From: CAVQGZ01 sp963714455
GTDB lineage: Bacteria > Actinomycetota > Actinomycetes > Jiangellales > Jiangellaceae
Direction of reading: 5' to 3'
NCBI GenBank assembly: GCA_963714455.1
Contig: CAVQON010000004.1
Coordinates: 1 to 64,000 of the forward strand
Length of the DNA stretch: 64,000 nucleotides
Made by a program: the position numbers and the translations under genes. This document shows, piece after piece, positions 19,372-27,757 of the stretch. The notes beneath the pieces are model-generated. The model did no database searches. It had not been told where the DNA came from and worked only from the letters and a program-made list of their open reading frames with translations. Position 1 is the stretch's first letter. Each line of letters starts with the position of its first letter.

Positions 19372-19805
19372 GCGAGCAGTTCGAGATCCCCGTCGACGCA
19401 CCCGTGTACGTGATCTCGGTCGCCGCCGAGAGGGCCGGGATGCACCCGCAGACGCTGCGCCAGTACGACCGGCTCGGCCTCGTCACCCCCACGCGCACGC
19501 TGAGTGGTGGACGCCGCTACTCCCTGCGCGACATCGTGCAGCTGCGGGAGGTGCAGCGGCTGAGCCAGGAGGACGGCGTCAACCTGGCGGGGATCAAGCG
19601 CATCATCGACCTGCAGAACCAGGTGGAGACGCTGCAGCAGCACCTGCGCGACGCCCTGACCGAGCTCAGCGAGATGAGCTCGTCCCTCGCCGCCGGCGGC
19701 TACCGGCGCACGTACCTTCCGGCCCGCGCCGGGGACCACCACGCGCAGGGAGCCACGCAGGCACCCTCCTCCGCAGTGGTGATCTACCCCGGACGCCGCC
19801 GCTGA
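19368..19805 (+). CDS. hspR: Heat shock repressor HspR (MerR family)
   Basis: A 145-aa MerR-type regulator. The winged HTH is seen as VYVISVAAERAGMHPQTLRQY and the wing RTLSGGRRYSLRDI (residues about 12-55), followed by a helical coil (QNQVETLQQHLRDALTELSE). HspR binds HAIR sites with DnaK as co-repressor, so this gene closes a feedback loop on its own operon. ATG 19368 overlaps the dnaJ stop (ATGA). Confidence 0.96.
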   Translation: MSEQFEIPVDAPVYVISVAAERAGMHPQTLRQYDRLGLVTPTRTLSGGRRYSLRDIVQLREVQRLSQEDGVNLAGIKRIIDLQNQVETLQQHLRDALTELSEMSSSLAAGGYRRTYLPARAGDHHAQGATQAPSSAVVIYPGRRR

Positions 19806-19836
19806 CACTTTCACCGAACACGACAAGGAGACAACG

Positions 19837-22464
19837 GTGACCGACCAGCTCACGACCAAGAGCCAAGAAGCCGTCTCCGCTGCGGTGCGCACCGCCGGCG
19901 GTGCCGGCAACCCCAACGTCGAACCCATCCACCTGCTCCGTGCGCTGCTCGCGCAGAGCGACGGCACCACCCGTCCGCTGCTCGCGGCCGTCGGCGTCGA
20001 CGCCGACCAGCTCATCCGCGAGGCCGACGCCGTCGCCGCCCGGCTGCCCTCGGCGAGCGGCCCGAGCGTCGGGGCGCCCGCTGCGTCCGGCGCGTTCTAC
20101 CGCGTGCTCAGCTCCGCCGGAGAGGTCGCGCGGGGGATGGGCGACGAGTTCGTCTCCACCGAGCACCTGCTGGTGGCACTGGCGAGCGTCGACGCCTCCG
20201 CCCGCGACCTGCTGTCGGCCGCCGGGGTCACGCCCGAGCGGCTACGCACCGCGTTCACCGAGGTGCGTGGCTCGGCGAAGGTGACCAGCCCCGACCCGGA
20301 GGGCCAGTACAAGGCCCTGGAGAAGTACGGCGTCGACCTCACCGCGCGTGCCCGCGAGGGCAAGATGGACCCGGTCATCGGCCGTGACGCCGAGATCCGC
20401 CGGGTGGTGCAGGTGCTCAGCCGGCGCACGAAGAACAACCCCGTGCTCATCGGCGAGCCGGGTGTCGGCAAGACAGCCGTCGTCGAGGGACTCGCCCAGC
20501 GCATCGCGGACGGCGACGTCCCGGAGTCGCTGCGCGACAAGACTCTCGTGTCGCTCGACCTCGGCGCCATGGTCGCCGGGGCGAAGTACCGCGGCGAGTT
20601 CGAGGAGCGGCTCAAGGCCGTCCTGAACGAGATCAAGCAGGCCGAGGGACAGGTCGTCACGTTCATCGACGAGCTGCACACCGTCGTCGGCGCAGGGGCG
20701 GCCGAGGGGTCGATGGACGCGGGCAACATGCTCAAGCCCATGCTGGCCCGTGGTGAGCTGCGCATGATCGGCGCCACCACGCTGGACGAGTACCGCGAGC
20801 GCATCGAGAAGGACCCAGCGCTCGAGCGTCGCTTCCAGCAGGTGTTCGTCGGCGAGCCCAGCGTCGAAGACAGCATCGCCATCTTGCGCGGGCTGAAGGG
20901 TCGGTACGAGGCACACCACAAGGTGGCCATCTCCGACGCCGCCGTCGTTGCCGCGGCAGCCCTGTCGAACCGGTTCATCACCGGACGCCAGCTGCCCGAC
21001 AAGGCCATCGACCTCGTGGACGAGGCAGCGTCGAGGCTGCGGATGGAGATCGACTCCTCACCCGTCGAGATCGACGAGCTGCGTCGCGGCGTCGACCGAC
21101 TACGCATGGAAGAGCTCGCCCTAGCCAACGAGGACGACGAGGCGTCGCAGGAGCGGCTCGCCGCACTGCGTGCCCGCCTGGCCGACGAGCAGGAGAAGCT
21201 CAACGCGCTCGTGGCCCGCTGGGAGCAGGAGAAGTCGGGGCTCAACCAGGTCGGTCAGCTCAAGGAGCGACTGGACGAGCTGCAGATGCAGGCCGACATG
21301 GCTCAGCGTCAGGGTGACTACGAGGCTGCGTCCCGGCTGCTCTACGGGGAGATCCCGGCGCTGGAGAAGCAGCTCGAGGTTGCGGCGGCAGCTGCGGCGG
21401 CCCAGGCCGAGAGCGAGCAGGCGCCGATGGTCTCCGACGAGGTGAGCGCCGACGACATCGCCGACGTCGTCTCGGCGTGGACGGGCATCCCGGCCGGTCG
21501 CCTGCTGGAGGGCGAGACGGCCAAGCTGCTGCGCATGGAGGACGAGCTGGGCGCCCGGGTGATCGGGCAGCGTCCGGCCATCGCGTCGGTGTCTGATGCC
21601 GTTCGCCGCTCACGCGCCGGCATCAGCGACCCCGACCGGCCGACCGGGTCGTTCCTGTTCCTCGGGCCCACGGGCGTCGGCAAGACCGAGCTGGTCAAGG
21701 GCCTCGCCGACTTCTTGTTCGACGACGAGCGCGCCATGGTGCGCATCGACATGAGCGAGTACGGCGAGAAGCACTCCGTGGCCCGCCTCGTGGGTGCGCC
21801 TCCCGGGTACGTCGGCTACGAGGAGGGCGGCCAGCTCACCGAGGCCGTGCGGCGCCGTCCGTACAGCGTGGTGCTGCTCGACGAGGTCGAGAAGGCCCAC
21901 CCCGAGGTGTTCGACGTGCTGCTGCAGGTGTTCGACGACGGCCGTCTGACCGACGGCCAAGGTCGCACGGTCGACTTTCGCAACGCCCTGCTGGTGATGA
22001 CGTCGAACCTCGGCTCGACCTACCTGGCCGACCCGACGCTCAGCGACGAGGCCAAGCGCGAGGCGGTGATGGGCGTCGTGCGCTCGTCGTTCAAGCCGGA
22101 GTTCTTGAACCGGCTCGACGACGTCGTGATGTTCGACCCGCTGAGCACCGACGACCTGGCCCACATCGTCGACCTTCAGGTGGCTCTGCTGGCGCAACGC
22201 CTGGCCGACCGGCGACTTGACCTCGTCGTGACCGACGCGGCACGCGAGTGGCTGACGCTGACCGGCTACGACCCGGTGTACGGGGCTCGTCCGCTGCGGC
22301 GGCTCGTGCAGACCGCGATCGGTGACCAGCTGGCTCGGGCGATCCTGTCCGGCGACGTGCGCGACGGCGACACCGTGCTCGTCGACCGCTCAGGCGAGGG
22401 CGACCGGCTCACGGTCACCGCAGGTGAGGCGGCGCGCGTCGCAGCCGCGTACCCAGCCGGCTGA
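19837..22464 (+). CDS. clpB: ATP-dependent disaggregase ClpB
   Basis: An 875-aa Hsp100 chaperone working with DnaK to resolve protein aggregates. It has an N-terminal Clp repeat domain (1-145), AAA1 with Walker A GEPGVGKTAVV (about 206), a coiled-coil middle domain (about 400-530, LANEDDEASQERLAALRARL), AAA2 with Walker A GPTGVGKTELV (about 609), and a C-terminal small domain (TGYDPVYGARPLRR). The long middle domain distinguishes it from ClpC and ClpA. GTG 19837 has AAGGAGA upstream. With a 31-bp gap after hspR and no separate HAIR, it is probably the last gene of the HspR operon. Confidence 0.97.
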   Translation: MTDQLTTKSQEAVSAAVRTAGGAGNPNVEPIHLLRALLAQSDGTTRPLLAAVGVDADQLIREADAVAARLPSASGPSVGAPAASGAFYRVLSSAGEVARGMGDEFVSTEHLLVALASVDASARDLLSAAGVTPERLRTAFTEVRGSAKVTSPDPEGQYKALEKYGVDLTARAREGKMDPVIGRDAEIRRVVQVLSRRTKNNPVLIGEPGVGKTAVVEGLAQRIADGDVPESLRDKTLVSLDLGAMVAGAKYRGEFEERLKAVLNEIKQAEGQVVTFIDELHTVVGAGAAEGSMDAGNMLKPMLARGELRMIGATTLDEYRERIEKDPALERRFQQVFVGEPSVEDSIAILRGLKGRYEAHHKVAISDAAVVAAAALSNRFITGRQLPDKAIDLVDEAASRLRMEIDSSPVEIDELRRGVDRLRMEELALANEDDEASQERLAALRARLADEQEKLNALVARWEQEKSGLNQVGQLKERLDELQMQADMAQRQGDYEAASRLLYGEIPALEKQLEVAAAAAAAQAESEQAPMVSDEVSADDIADVVSAWTGIPAGRLLEGETAKLLRMEDELGARVIGQRPAIASVSDAVRRSRAGISDPDRPTGSFLFLGPTGVGKTELVKGLADFLFDDERAMVRIDMSEYGEKHSVARLVGAPPGYVGYEEGGQLTEAVRRRPYSVVLLDEVEKAHPEVFDVLLQVFDDGRLTDGQGRTVDFRNALLVMTSNLGSTYLADPTLSDEAKREAVMGVVRSSFKPEFLNRLDDVVMFDPLSTDDLAHIVDLQVALLAQRLADRRLDLVVTDAAREWLTLTGYDPVYGARPLRRLVQTAIGDQLARAILSGDVRDGDTVLVDRSGEGDRLTVTAGEAARVAAAYPAG

Positions 22465-22465
22465 G

Positions 22466-23182
22466 TCAGCAGGGCTCGCTTCCGGGCACCACGTCGGCGA
22501 TCAGCTGGTCGGTGCCCGAGATCATCACCATCTCGACCTCGGTGGGGAAGAACGCGTAGCCGACGTCGTCCACCGGCACGACGTACCACGTCTCACCTGC
22601 CTCCTCCCGCTCCTGCAGCAGGACGCCGTACGCGGCGCGCAGGTCCTCCGGCGTGCTGGTGACACCGATGCCGTCCGGGGTGGTGATGGGCGAACCGTCC
22701 TTGACGGTGAACCCGGTGAGGGAGTCTGCCTCGGCGTCCCAGCAGATGAAGACGCCCGGAAGCGCCGCCGGGTCGGCCACCAGCTCGACGCGGCCGGCCA
22801 CGTTCTCGTCGGTGACGAGTCCGGTGGCCAGCGCCTCGTCCTTGGTCATCCGCAGCCGCAGTGCCCCGAGGCTGTCGGCCATCAGGAACGGGAAGTCGCC
22901 GACCGCATCGGTCGGAGTCGGCGTCGGTGTGGGGGTCGGTGTGGGGCTCGGTGTCGGCGTGGGCGTCACGGTCACCGTCTCGGTGACCGTCGGGGTCGGC
23001 AGCGCCGTGGGGTCGTCGCCACCGTCGCGGCTGAGCTGGAACACCACGGCGATGAGGCCGACGAGGGCCGCCAGTGAGATGCCGACGATCAGACCGACCC
23101 GGCTGCCCGGCTCGTCATCTGTGCCGCCGCCAGCCGGTCCAGAGCCAGGCGCAGGGTCGGTTCCGCCTTGCTGAACGTCCAT
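22466..23182 (-). CDS. Single-pass membrane protein with Thr-Pro linker, hypothetical
   Basis: A 238-aa protein. A Gly/Pro-rich cytoplasmic N-terminus (1-28) is followed by one membrane helix (VGLIVGISLAALVGLIAVVF, 30-50). Then comes a (Thr-Pro)n linker of about 30 residues and an extracytoplasmic domain with two cysteines (residues near FICWDAEAD and the final C). The domain is not recognised. ATG 23182 with GGAGG about 11 nt upstream lies inside the preceding aminotransferase gene, so the two overlap by 94 nt in different phases; no later start would keep the membrane helix. It ends 1 bp from clpB, convergent. Confidence 0.7.
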   Translation of the reverse strand: MDVQQGGTDPAPGSGPAGGGTDDEPGSRVGLIVGISLAALVGLIAVVFQLSRDGGDDPTALPTPTVTETVTVTPTPTPSPTPTPTPTPTPTDAVGDFPFLMADSLGALRLRMTKDEALATGLVTDENVAGRVELVADPAALPGVFICWDAEADSLTGFTVKDGSPITTPDGIGVTSTPEDLRAAYGVLLQEREEAGETWYVVPVDDVGYAFFPTEVEMVMISGTDQLIADVVPGSEPC

Positions 23183-24312
23183 CGGATCAGTGACCTCCCG
23201 TGGCTGTCGCCGTCGCGCCGGTGCTGGTCGTAGAACGCCGAGCACGGGATGGCCACCACCCCGGCCCGGCCTGGCAGCTCCCGGCAGAGCTGCGCGCCGT
23301 CGTCGTACCCCCACGAACGTACATCCGAGATCGCGAAGTAGGTGCCGGCCGGCGCGTATGTCTCCAAACCGAGATCGAGAAGGCCCCCGACCAGCAGGTC
23401 GCGGCGCCGCTGCAACGAAGCGCCCAGGTCGGCGACCCAGTCGTCGTGCGTCGTGAGCACCGCCGCGACCGCTGGCTGGAAGGGCGCACCGGAGACGTAG
23501 GACAAGTACTGCTTGACCGACCGGGCGGCCTTGACCAGCGGCTCGGGGCCGGTGAGCCAGCCGATCTTCCACCCGGTCACCGAGAACGTCTTGCCCGCCG
23601 AGCTCGCCGTGAGGGTCCGCTCGGCCATGCCGGGCAGCGTCGACACCGGGATGTGGCGGCGTCCGTCGAACGTCAGGTGCTCGTAGACCTCGTCGGAGAT
23701 CACCAGCAGGTCGTGCCGGCGGGCGACGTCGGCGACGGCCGCGACCTCGTCCGCGGTCAGCACCGCGCCGGTCGGGTTGTGCGGGGTGTTGAGCACCAGC
23801 ACGCGGGTGCGCTCGGTGACCGCGGCCTCCAGTGCCGCAGCCGACACCGAGAACGACGGCGGCTCGAGCACCACGCCACGCAGCGTGCCGCCGGCGAGCT
23901 GGACCGCTGCCGGGTAGGAGTCGAAGAACGGTTCGAGAGCGACGACCTCGTCGCCGGGCTCGACGAAGGCGAGCAGAGCGGCCGTGAGCGCCTCGGTCGC
24001 CCCAGTCGTGACGAGCACCTCGCGGTCGGGGTCGAGCGCAAGGCCGTAGTGGCGGTGCTGGTGCTCGGCGACGGCCTGGCGCAGCGCAGGGATGCCGAGG
24101 CCGGGCGGGTACTGGTTGTGGCCGGTGGCGATGGCCTCGCGAGCGGCCTCGAGCAAGGCGGGCGGGCCGTCGGTGTCGGGGAATCCTTGGCCCAGGTTGA
24201 TCGACGACGTCGCTGCCGCCAACGCCGACATCTCCGCAAAGATCGTCTCGCCCAGCCCGTCGATGCGCGTGGCGGGGGAGGGCACGCGCGGCTTCGATGC
24301 GGCGTCGCTCAC
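23089..24312 (-). CDS. PLP-dependent aminotransferase, DapC-like (N-succinyldiaminopimelate aminotransferase candidate)
   Basis: A 407-aa fold-type I class I/II aminotransferase. The N-terminal block INLGQGFPDTDGPPALLEAA and HNQYPPGLGIPALR is characteristic of the subgroup containing mycobacterial DapC (lysine/peptidoglycan pathway) and kynurenine aminotransferases. Other motifs are NTPHNPTGAV, ISDEVYEHLTF and the PLP lysine in SSAGKTFSVTGWKIGW (about 238). GTG 24312 is supported by TAGCCT 7 nt upstream (24320-24325), a leaderless-type -10 box. Its C-terminal 30 codons overlap the next gene. The exact substrate is inferred. Confidence 0.85.
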   Translation of the reverse strand: MSDAASKPRVPSPATRIDGLGETIFAEMSALAAATSSINLGQGFPDTDGPPALLEAAREAIATGHNQYPPGLGIPALRQAVAEHQHRHYGLALDPDREVLVTTGATEALTAALLAFVEPGDEVVALEPFFDSYPAAVQLAGGTLRGVVLEPPSFSVSAAALEAAVTERTRVLVLNTPHNPTGAVLTADEVAAVADVARRHDLLVISDEVYEHLTFDGRRHIPVSTLPGMAERTLTASSAGKTFSVTGWKIGWLTGPEPLVKAARSVKQYLSYVSGAPFQPAVAAVLTTHDDWVADLGASLQRRRDLLVGGLLDLGLETYAPAGTYFAISDVRSWGYDDGAQLCRELPGRAGVVAIPCSAFYDQHRRDGDSHGRSLIRWTFSKAEPTLRLALDRLAAAQMTSRAAGSV

Positions 24313-24319
24313 GCGAAGC

Positions 24320-24351
24320 AGGCTAGTGCGCGCTCGTCGTCCGCCTACAGT
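24320..24351. promoter_or_regulatory. Compact divergent leaderless promoters for the DapC-like and SDR genes
   Basis: On the minus strand TAGCCT (24320-24325) lies 7 nt from GTG 24312. On the plus strand TACAGT (24346-24351) lies 7 nt from GTG 24359. Both fit an extended TAnnnT -10 hexamer placed so that transcription begins at the start codon. The two -10 boxes are only 20 bp apart, so the promoters must interpenetrate. Confidence 0.6.
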
Positions 24352-24358
24352 GTCAGAT

Positions 24359-25117
24359 GTGCCGACAGCTCTGGTGACTGGTGCGAGCGCCGGACTGGGC
24401 CGCGCGTTCGCCGCCCGGCTGGCCGCCACCGGGTACGACGTCGTGCTCGTCGCCCGCGACGCCGAGCGCCTGGCGCAGGTGGCAGCCGACCTGGAGCACC
24501 GGTTCGGGTGCACCGCCGAGGTGCTGCCCGCCGACCTCACCGACCGTACGTCCCTGCAGCGGGTCGCCGACCGGCTGGCAGAGCCCGACCGGCCGGTCGA
24601 GATGCTGGTCAACAACGCCGGAAACGCTCTGCGCAAGCCGTTTCTGGCCAACAGCGTGGCCGACGAGGAGCAGCTGCTCGACCTGCACGTGCGGGCCACC
24701 CTCGTACTCACCCATGCAGCGCTGGGACCGATGACCGACCGGGGCGCCGGCGGCGTCATCAACGTCTCGTCGGTGGCCGGGTGGCTGCCGCAGGGCACCT
24801 ACTCCGCGCACAAGGCATGGGTCACGACCTTCACCCAGGCGGTCGCCGGGCAGGTCGCGGGCTCCGGCGTGCGGGTGATGGCTCTTGCCCCGGGCTACGT
24901 CCGTACCGAGTTCCACGAGCGGGCCGGCATCAAGGCTGGCGGAACCCCGTCGGCTGCGTGGCTGGACGCCGACGAGGTCGCCGCGCAGACCCTCGACGCC
25001 TGGCAGCGAGGCCGGGCCATCTACGTCCCCAGCGCGCGGTACAAGGCCGTCGCCGGGCTGTTGCGCAACGCACCGTACGAGACCATCCACCGGCTACGAA
25101 CGAGGGGGAAGCGATGA
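24359..25117 (+). CDS. Short-chain dehydrogenase/reductase
   Basis: A 252-aa classical SDR of the DltE-like type. The cofactor motif is TGASAGLGRAFAARLAATGY (T-G-x-x-x-G-x-G, residues about 7-15), followed by LVNNAGNALRKPF (N-A-G), the catalytic Ser in NVSSVAGW and Tyr-x-x-x-Lys in YSAHK (about 148-152). NADP or NAD preference and substrate are unknown. GTG 24359 is favoured over GTG 24350 by the TACAGT box 7 nt upstream. Its stop overlaps the pyrE start, so pyrE is translated from the same message. Confidence 0.9.
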   Translation: MPTALVTGASAGLGRAFAARLAATGYDVVLVARDAERLAQVAADLEHRFGCTAEVLPADLTDRTSLQRVADRLAEPDRPVEMLVNNAGNALRKPFLANSVADEEQLLDLHVRATLVLTHAALGPMTDRGAGGVINVSSVAGWLPQGTYSAHKAWVTTFTQAVAGQVAGSGVRVMALAPGYVRTEFHERAGIKAGGTPSAAWLDADEVAAQTLDAWQRGRAIYVPSARYKAVAGLLRNAPYETIHRLRTRGKR

Positions 25118-25662
25118 CGCAGAAGGCGATCGAGTGGTACCGGCTTCGCGAGCAGATCGTCGACAGGGCCATCGTGCACGAGAAGGTCGTGCTCTCGTCC
25201 GGAAAAGAGGCCGACTACTACGTCGACCTGCGCCGGGTGACGCTCGACGCGAGCGCGGCGCCACTCGTCGGCGCGGTCATGCTCGACCTGGTGGCCGGGT
25301 TCAAGGCCGACGCCGTCGGTGGTCTCACGATGGGCGCCGACGCGGTGGCGACGGCGATGCTGCACACCGCTGCGGCGCAGGGGCAGCGGGTCGACGCGTT
25401 CGTCGTCCGCAAAGAAGACAAGGCCCACGGCCTTCAGCGGCGCATCGAGGGCCCGGACGTCGCCGGGCGCACGGTCGTCGCGGTCGAAGACACGTCCACG
25501 ACCGGCTCCAGCGTGCTGACCGCCGTCGAGGCTCTGCAGGCCGCGGGCGCCACGGTCAGCGCTGTCGCGGTGATCGTCGACCGTGGGGCCGGCGACGCCG
25601 TCCGCGCGGCCGGGCTGGAGTACCTGTCGGCCTACTCGCTCGACGACCTCGGGCTGAGCTGA
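25114..25662 (+). CDS. pyrE: Orotate phosphoribosyltransferase
   Basis: A 182-aa enzyme of de novo pyrimidine synthesis converting orotate and PRPP to OMP. It shows SSGKEADYYVDLRRVTLD at the N-terminus, FVVRKEDKAHGLQRRIEG (catalytic loop lysines) and the PRPP-binding motif VVAVEDTSTTGSSVLTAV (about 122-139). ATG 25114 overlaps the upstream SDR stop. The last 31 bp overlap the 3' end of the convergent DUF368 gene. Confidence 0.96.
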   Translation: MTQKAIEWYRLREQIVDRAIVHEKVVLSSGKEADYYVDLRRVTLDASAAPLVGAVMLDLVAGFKADAVGGLTMGADAVATAMLHTAAAQGQRVDAFVVRKEDKAHGLQRRIEGPDVAGRTVVAVEDTSTTGSSVLTAVEALQAAGATVSAVAVIVDRGAGDAVRAAGLEYLSAYSLDDLGLS

Positions 25663-26579
25663 CCGGCAGCCTCTGGCAGGTCGGGGTGGATCGGGTCGAC
25701 CTCGACGTCCGGTAGCAGCAACGAGAGCCGTCGTTCGGCCCACACCAGCACGACGATCACGGCTGCCCCCGCGAGCGCCAGCCCGATCACCGACGCCACG
25801 TCGCCCTCGGGTGCCAGCAGCGTGCGGTCGTCGTCCTGCCAGGGCCACAGGGCGCGCAGCGAGCCGACCATGAGCCCGGTCAGCACCACCAAGGTGATCC
25901 GTGGGCGATGGCTGAGCAGCCACTGCAGCAGCAGCACGAACGACGAGAGCCCAACCAGAGCCCCGAGCGCGAACGCCCCCAGGTAGGCAAGGTCACGGTT
26001 GTTCACGGCGCTGATCGTGGGCTCGTAGAGCCCGATGCTGAGCAGCAGGAACGACCCGGACACGCCGGGCAGCGCCAGGGCACAGACAGCGGCCGCGCCC
26101 GAGACGGCGACCAGCGCCAGGCTGGGGTCGTCGACGGTCGCCGGCGGCAGCCCGGTCAGCACGAACGCGGCTGCCGCGGCGACCGCGGCGAGGAGCACCG
26201 CCCGCACGTCCCACCGACCCACCATGCGAGCCGGCACCGAGATACCGACGACCACGAGGCCGAAGAAGACGGCCCGGGTCTGCACCGGGTACTCCTCGAT
26301 GAGTGGTTCCAGGACGGCCGCACCGATGATCACCGCAGCACCCATGCCGACGGCGACCGGGAGGACGACGCGCCAGCGCACCTCGCCGAACAGCCCGCGC
26401 GCCTCGTCGGTGCGACCGCGCAGCAGGGCCAGCACGCCCTTGACGAACGCCGCGGCTGATGAGATGAGCGTCTCGTACAGCCCGATGATGAGGGCGATCG
26501 TCCCGCCGCTGACCCCGGGAACGACCTCGGCGAACCCGATCAACGATCCGCGGACGAGGTTCACCAGGGCTGCGAGCAC
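25632..26579 (-). CDS. DUF368 family polyprenyl-phosphate translocase (PopT-like)
   Basis: A 315-aa integral membrane protein with about nine hydrophobic segments. The N-terminal signature RGSLIGFAEVVPGVSGGTIALI is diagnostic of DUF368, and the repeated ALPGVSGSFLLLSIGLYEP around residue 170 shows the internal inverted repeat of the family. DUF368 proteins have been shown in other bacteria to recycle undecaprenyl phosphate across the membrane (PopT); that assignment is family knowledge. GTG 26579 has TACCCT 6 nt upstream (26586-26591), suggesting a leaderless transcript. It converges and overlaps with pyrE by 31 bp. Confidence 0.88.
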   Translation of the reverse strand: MLAALVNLVRGSLIGFAEVVPGVSGGTIALIIGLYETLISSAAAFVKGVLALLRGRTDEARGLFGEVRWRVVLPVAVGMGAAVIIGAAVLEPLIEEYPVQTRAVFFGLVVVGISVPARMVGRWDVRAVLLAAVAAAAAFVLTGLPPATVDDPSLALVAVSGAAAVCALALPGVSGSFLLLSIGLYEPTISAVNNRDLAYLGAFALGALVGLSSFVLLLQWLLSHRPRITLVVLTGLMVGSLRALWPWQDDDRTLLAPEGDVASVIGLALAGAAVIVVLVWAERRLSLLLPDVEVDPIHPDLPEAAGQLSPRSSSE

Positions 26580-26638
26580 GCGCCAAGGGTACGGAGGGTT
26601 TCGACCGCGGACGTCGAGCGCCGCTCCCCCCTGGCACG

Positions 26639-27304
26639 ATGGCGGCGACTCACAGACGACCCGAGAGGGGGCACGTGGACGACGCAGGCGAGCGGTCGGC
26701 CGTCGGCGTCGGCCCGTGGGCGGGGGACTGGCCGACCGACGCGCGCTACGACCCCGACCTGCTCGCGCACGGCGACACCCGCAACGTCGTCGACCGGTAC
26801 CGGTACTGGACCCGCGAGGCCATCGTGGCCGACCTCGACGTGCGCCGGCACCCGTTCCACGTCGCCGTGGAGAACTTCGCCCACGACTTCAACATCGGCT
26901 CGGTGGTACGCACCGCCAACGCCTTCAACGCCGCGGCCGTGCACATCGTGGGGCGGCGCCGCTGGAACAGGCGGGGTGCCATGGTCACCGACCGCTACCA
27001 GCACGTGCGCCACCACAGCGACGTCGAGGCGCTGGCGCAGTGGGCTCGCGGTGAGGGGCTCGTGCTGCTCGGCGTCGACAACCTGCCCGGCGCCGTCGCC
27101 CTGGAGACCTACGCCCTGCCGCGCCGCTGCCTCCTGCTGCTGGGGCAAGAGGGGCCGGGGCTGAGCCCGGCTGCCCACGCGGCGTGCGCCGACGTACTGT
27201 CGATCGCCCAGTTCGGCTCGACCCGATCGATCAACGCCGGGGCCGCCGCGGCGATCGCCATGCACGCCTGGGTACGCCTCCACGTGTTCGCCCAGGCACA
27301 CTGA
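26639..27304 (+). CDS. TrmH-family (SpoU) RNA methyltransferase
   Basis: A 221-aa SAM-dependent 2'-O-ribose methyltransferase of the SPOUT class. The three family motifs are present: DFNIGSVVRTANAFNAAAVH (motif 1), LLLLGQEGPGLSPAA (motif 2) and AQFGSTRSINAGAAAAIAMH (motif 3), which form the knotted SAM site. No N-terminal substrate-binding L30e-like domain is seen. Whether it acts on tRNA or rRNA is unclear. The start is uncertain: ATG 26639 gives the listed length, and GTG 26674 would remove an unconserved N-terminus. Confidence 0.9.
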   Translation: MAATHRRPERGHVDDAGERSAVGVGPWAGDWPTDARYDPDLLAHGDTRNVVDRYRYWTREAIVADLDVRRHPFHVAVENFAHDFNIGSVVRTANAFNAAAVHIVGRRRWNRRGAMVTDRYQHVRHHSDVEALAQWARGEGLVLLGVDNLPGAVALETYALPRRCLLLLGQEGPGLSPAAHAACADVLSIAQFGSTRSINAGAAAAIAMHAWVRLHVFAQAH

Positions 27305-27309
27305 GACTC

Positions 27310-27732
27310 GTGGCCACGAGTGCGCCCGCGGGCTGGTACCGCGACCCTGCCGGCTCCAGAAGCGTGCGGTACTGGGACGGCCAGCAGTGGACGAACCGGC
27401 TGCGCCCGCTCGCCCCCGCCAACCGGATGCTCGTCCCGACCGTGCCCCGCACGTCGAGGCCGGCTCCCGCCCAGCGGGGTGCAGGACGGGGCACTTCCGC
27501 GGCCGCGAGCTCGTCCGCCAGCCCGCCGCCGAGCAGCTCGTCGGATCGCAGCCCACCCTCGTCCACCTCGTCGCCCCGGGTCAGCGGAGCCCCGCCGGTG
27601 GACTGGTCCCGCTACCTCGGCCGACTGGTCGCGGCGGTCCTCGTGATCATCGCGCTCGTGCTGCTCGCTGCTCTGCTGAGCGCGGGGCCGGACGCCGACC
27701 TCGGGGAGACGATCACCGGCTGGTTCGCCTGA
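27310..27732 (+). CDS. DUF2510-domain membrane protein
   Basis: A 140-aa protein. Residues 6-30 (APAGWYRDPAGSRSVRYWDGQ and QWT) are a DUF2510 module, a small W-x-x-D-P...YWDG fold common in actinobacterial membrane proteins. A Ser/Pro-rich linker (50-95) and one membrane helix (LVAAVLVIIALVLLAALLSA, about 107-126) follow. The function is unknown; a cell-envelope role is usual for the module. GTG 27310 starts 5 bp after the methyltransferase stop, so co-transcription is likely. Confidence 0.8.
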   Translation: MATSAPAGWYRDPAGSRSVRYWDGQQWTNRLRPLAPANRMLVPTVPRTSRPAPAQRGAGRGTSAAASSSASPPPSSSSDRSPPSSTSSPRVSGAPPVDWSRYLGRLVAAVLVIIALVLLAALLSAGPDADLGETITGWFA

Positions 27733-27757
27733 GGGGTGGCTCGCCCGACGGCGCCGC

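Noticed and set aside
22910..22985. Possible tandem repeat or CRISPR-like array
   Set aside because: The periodic GTCGGNGTCGGNGTGGGG pattern encodes a Thr-Pro linker of a membrane protein; there are no spacers.
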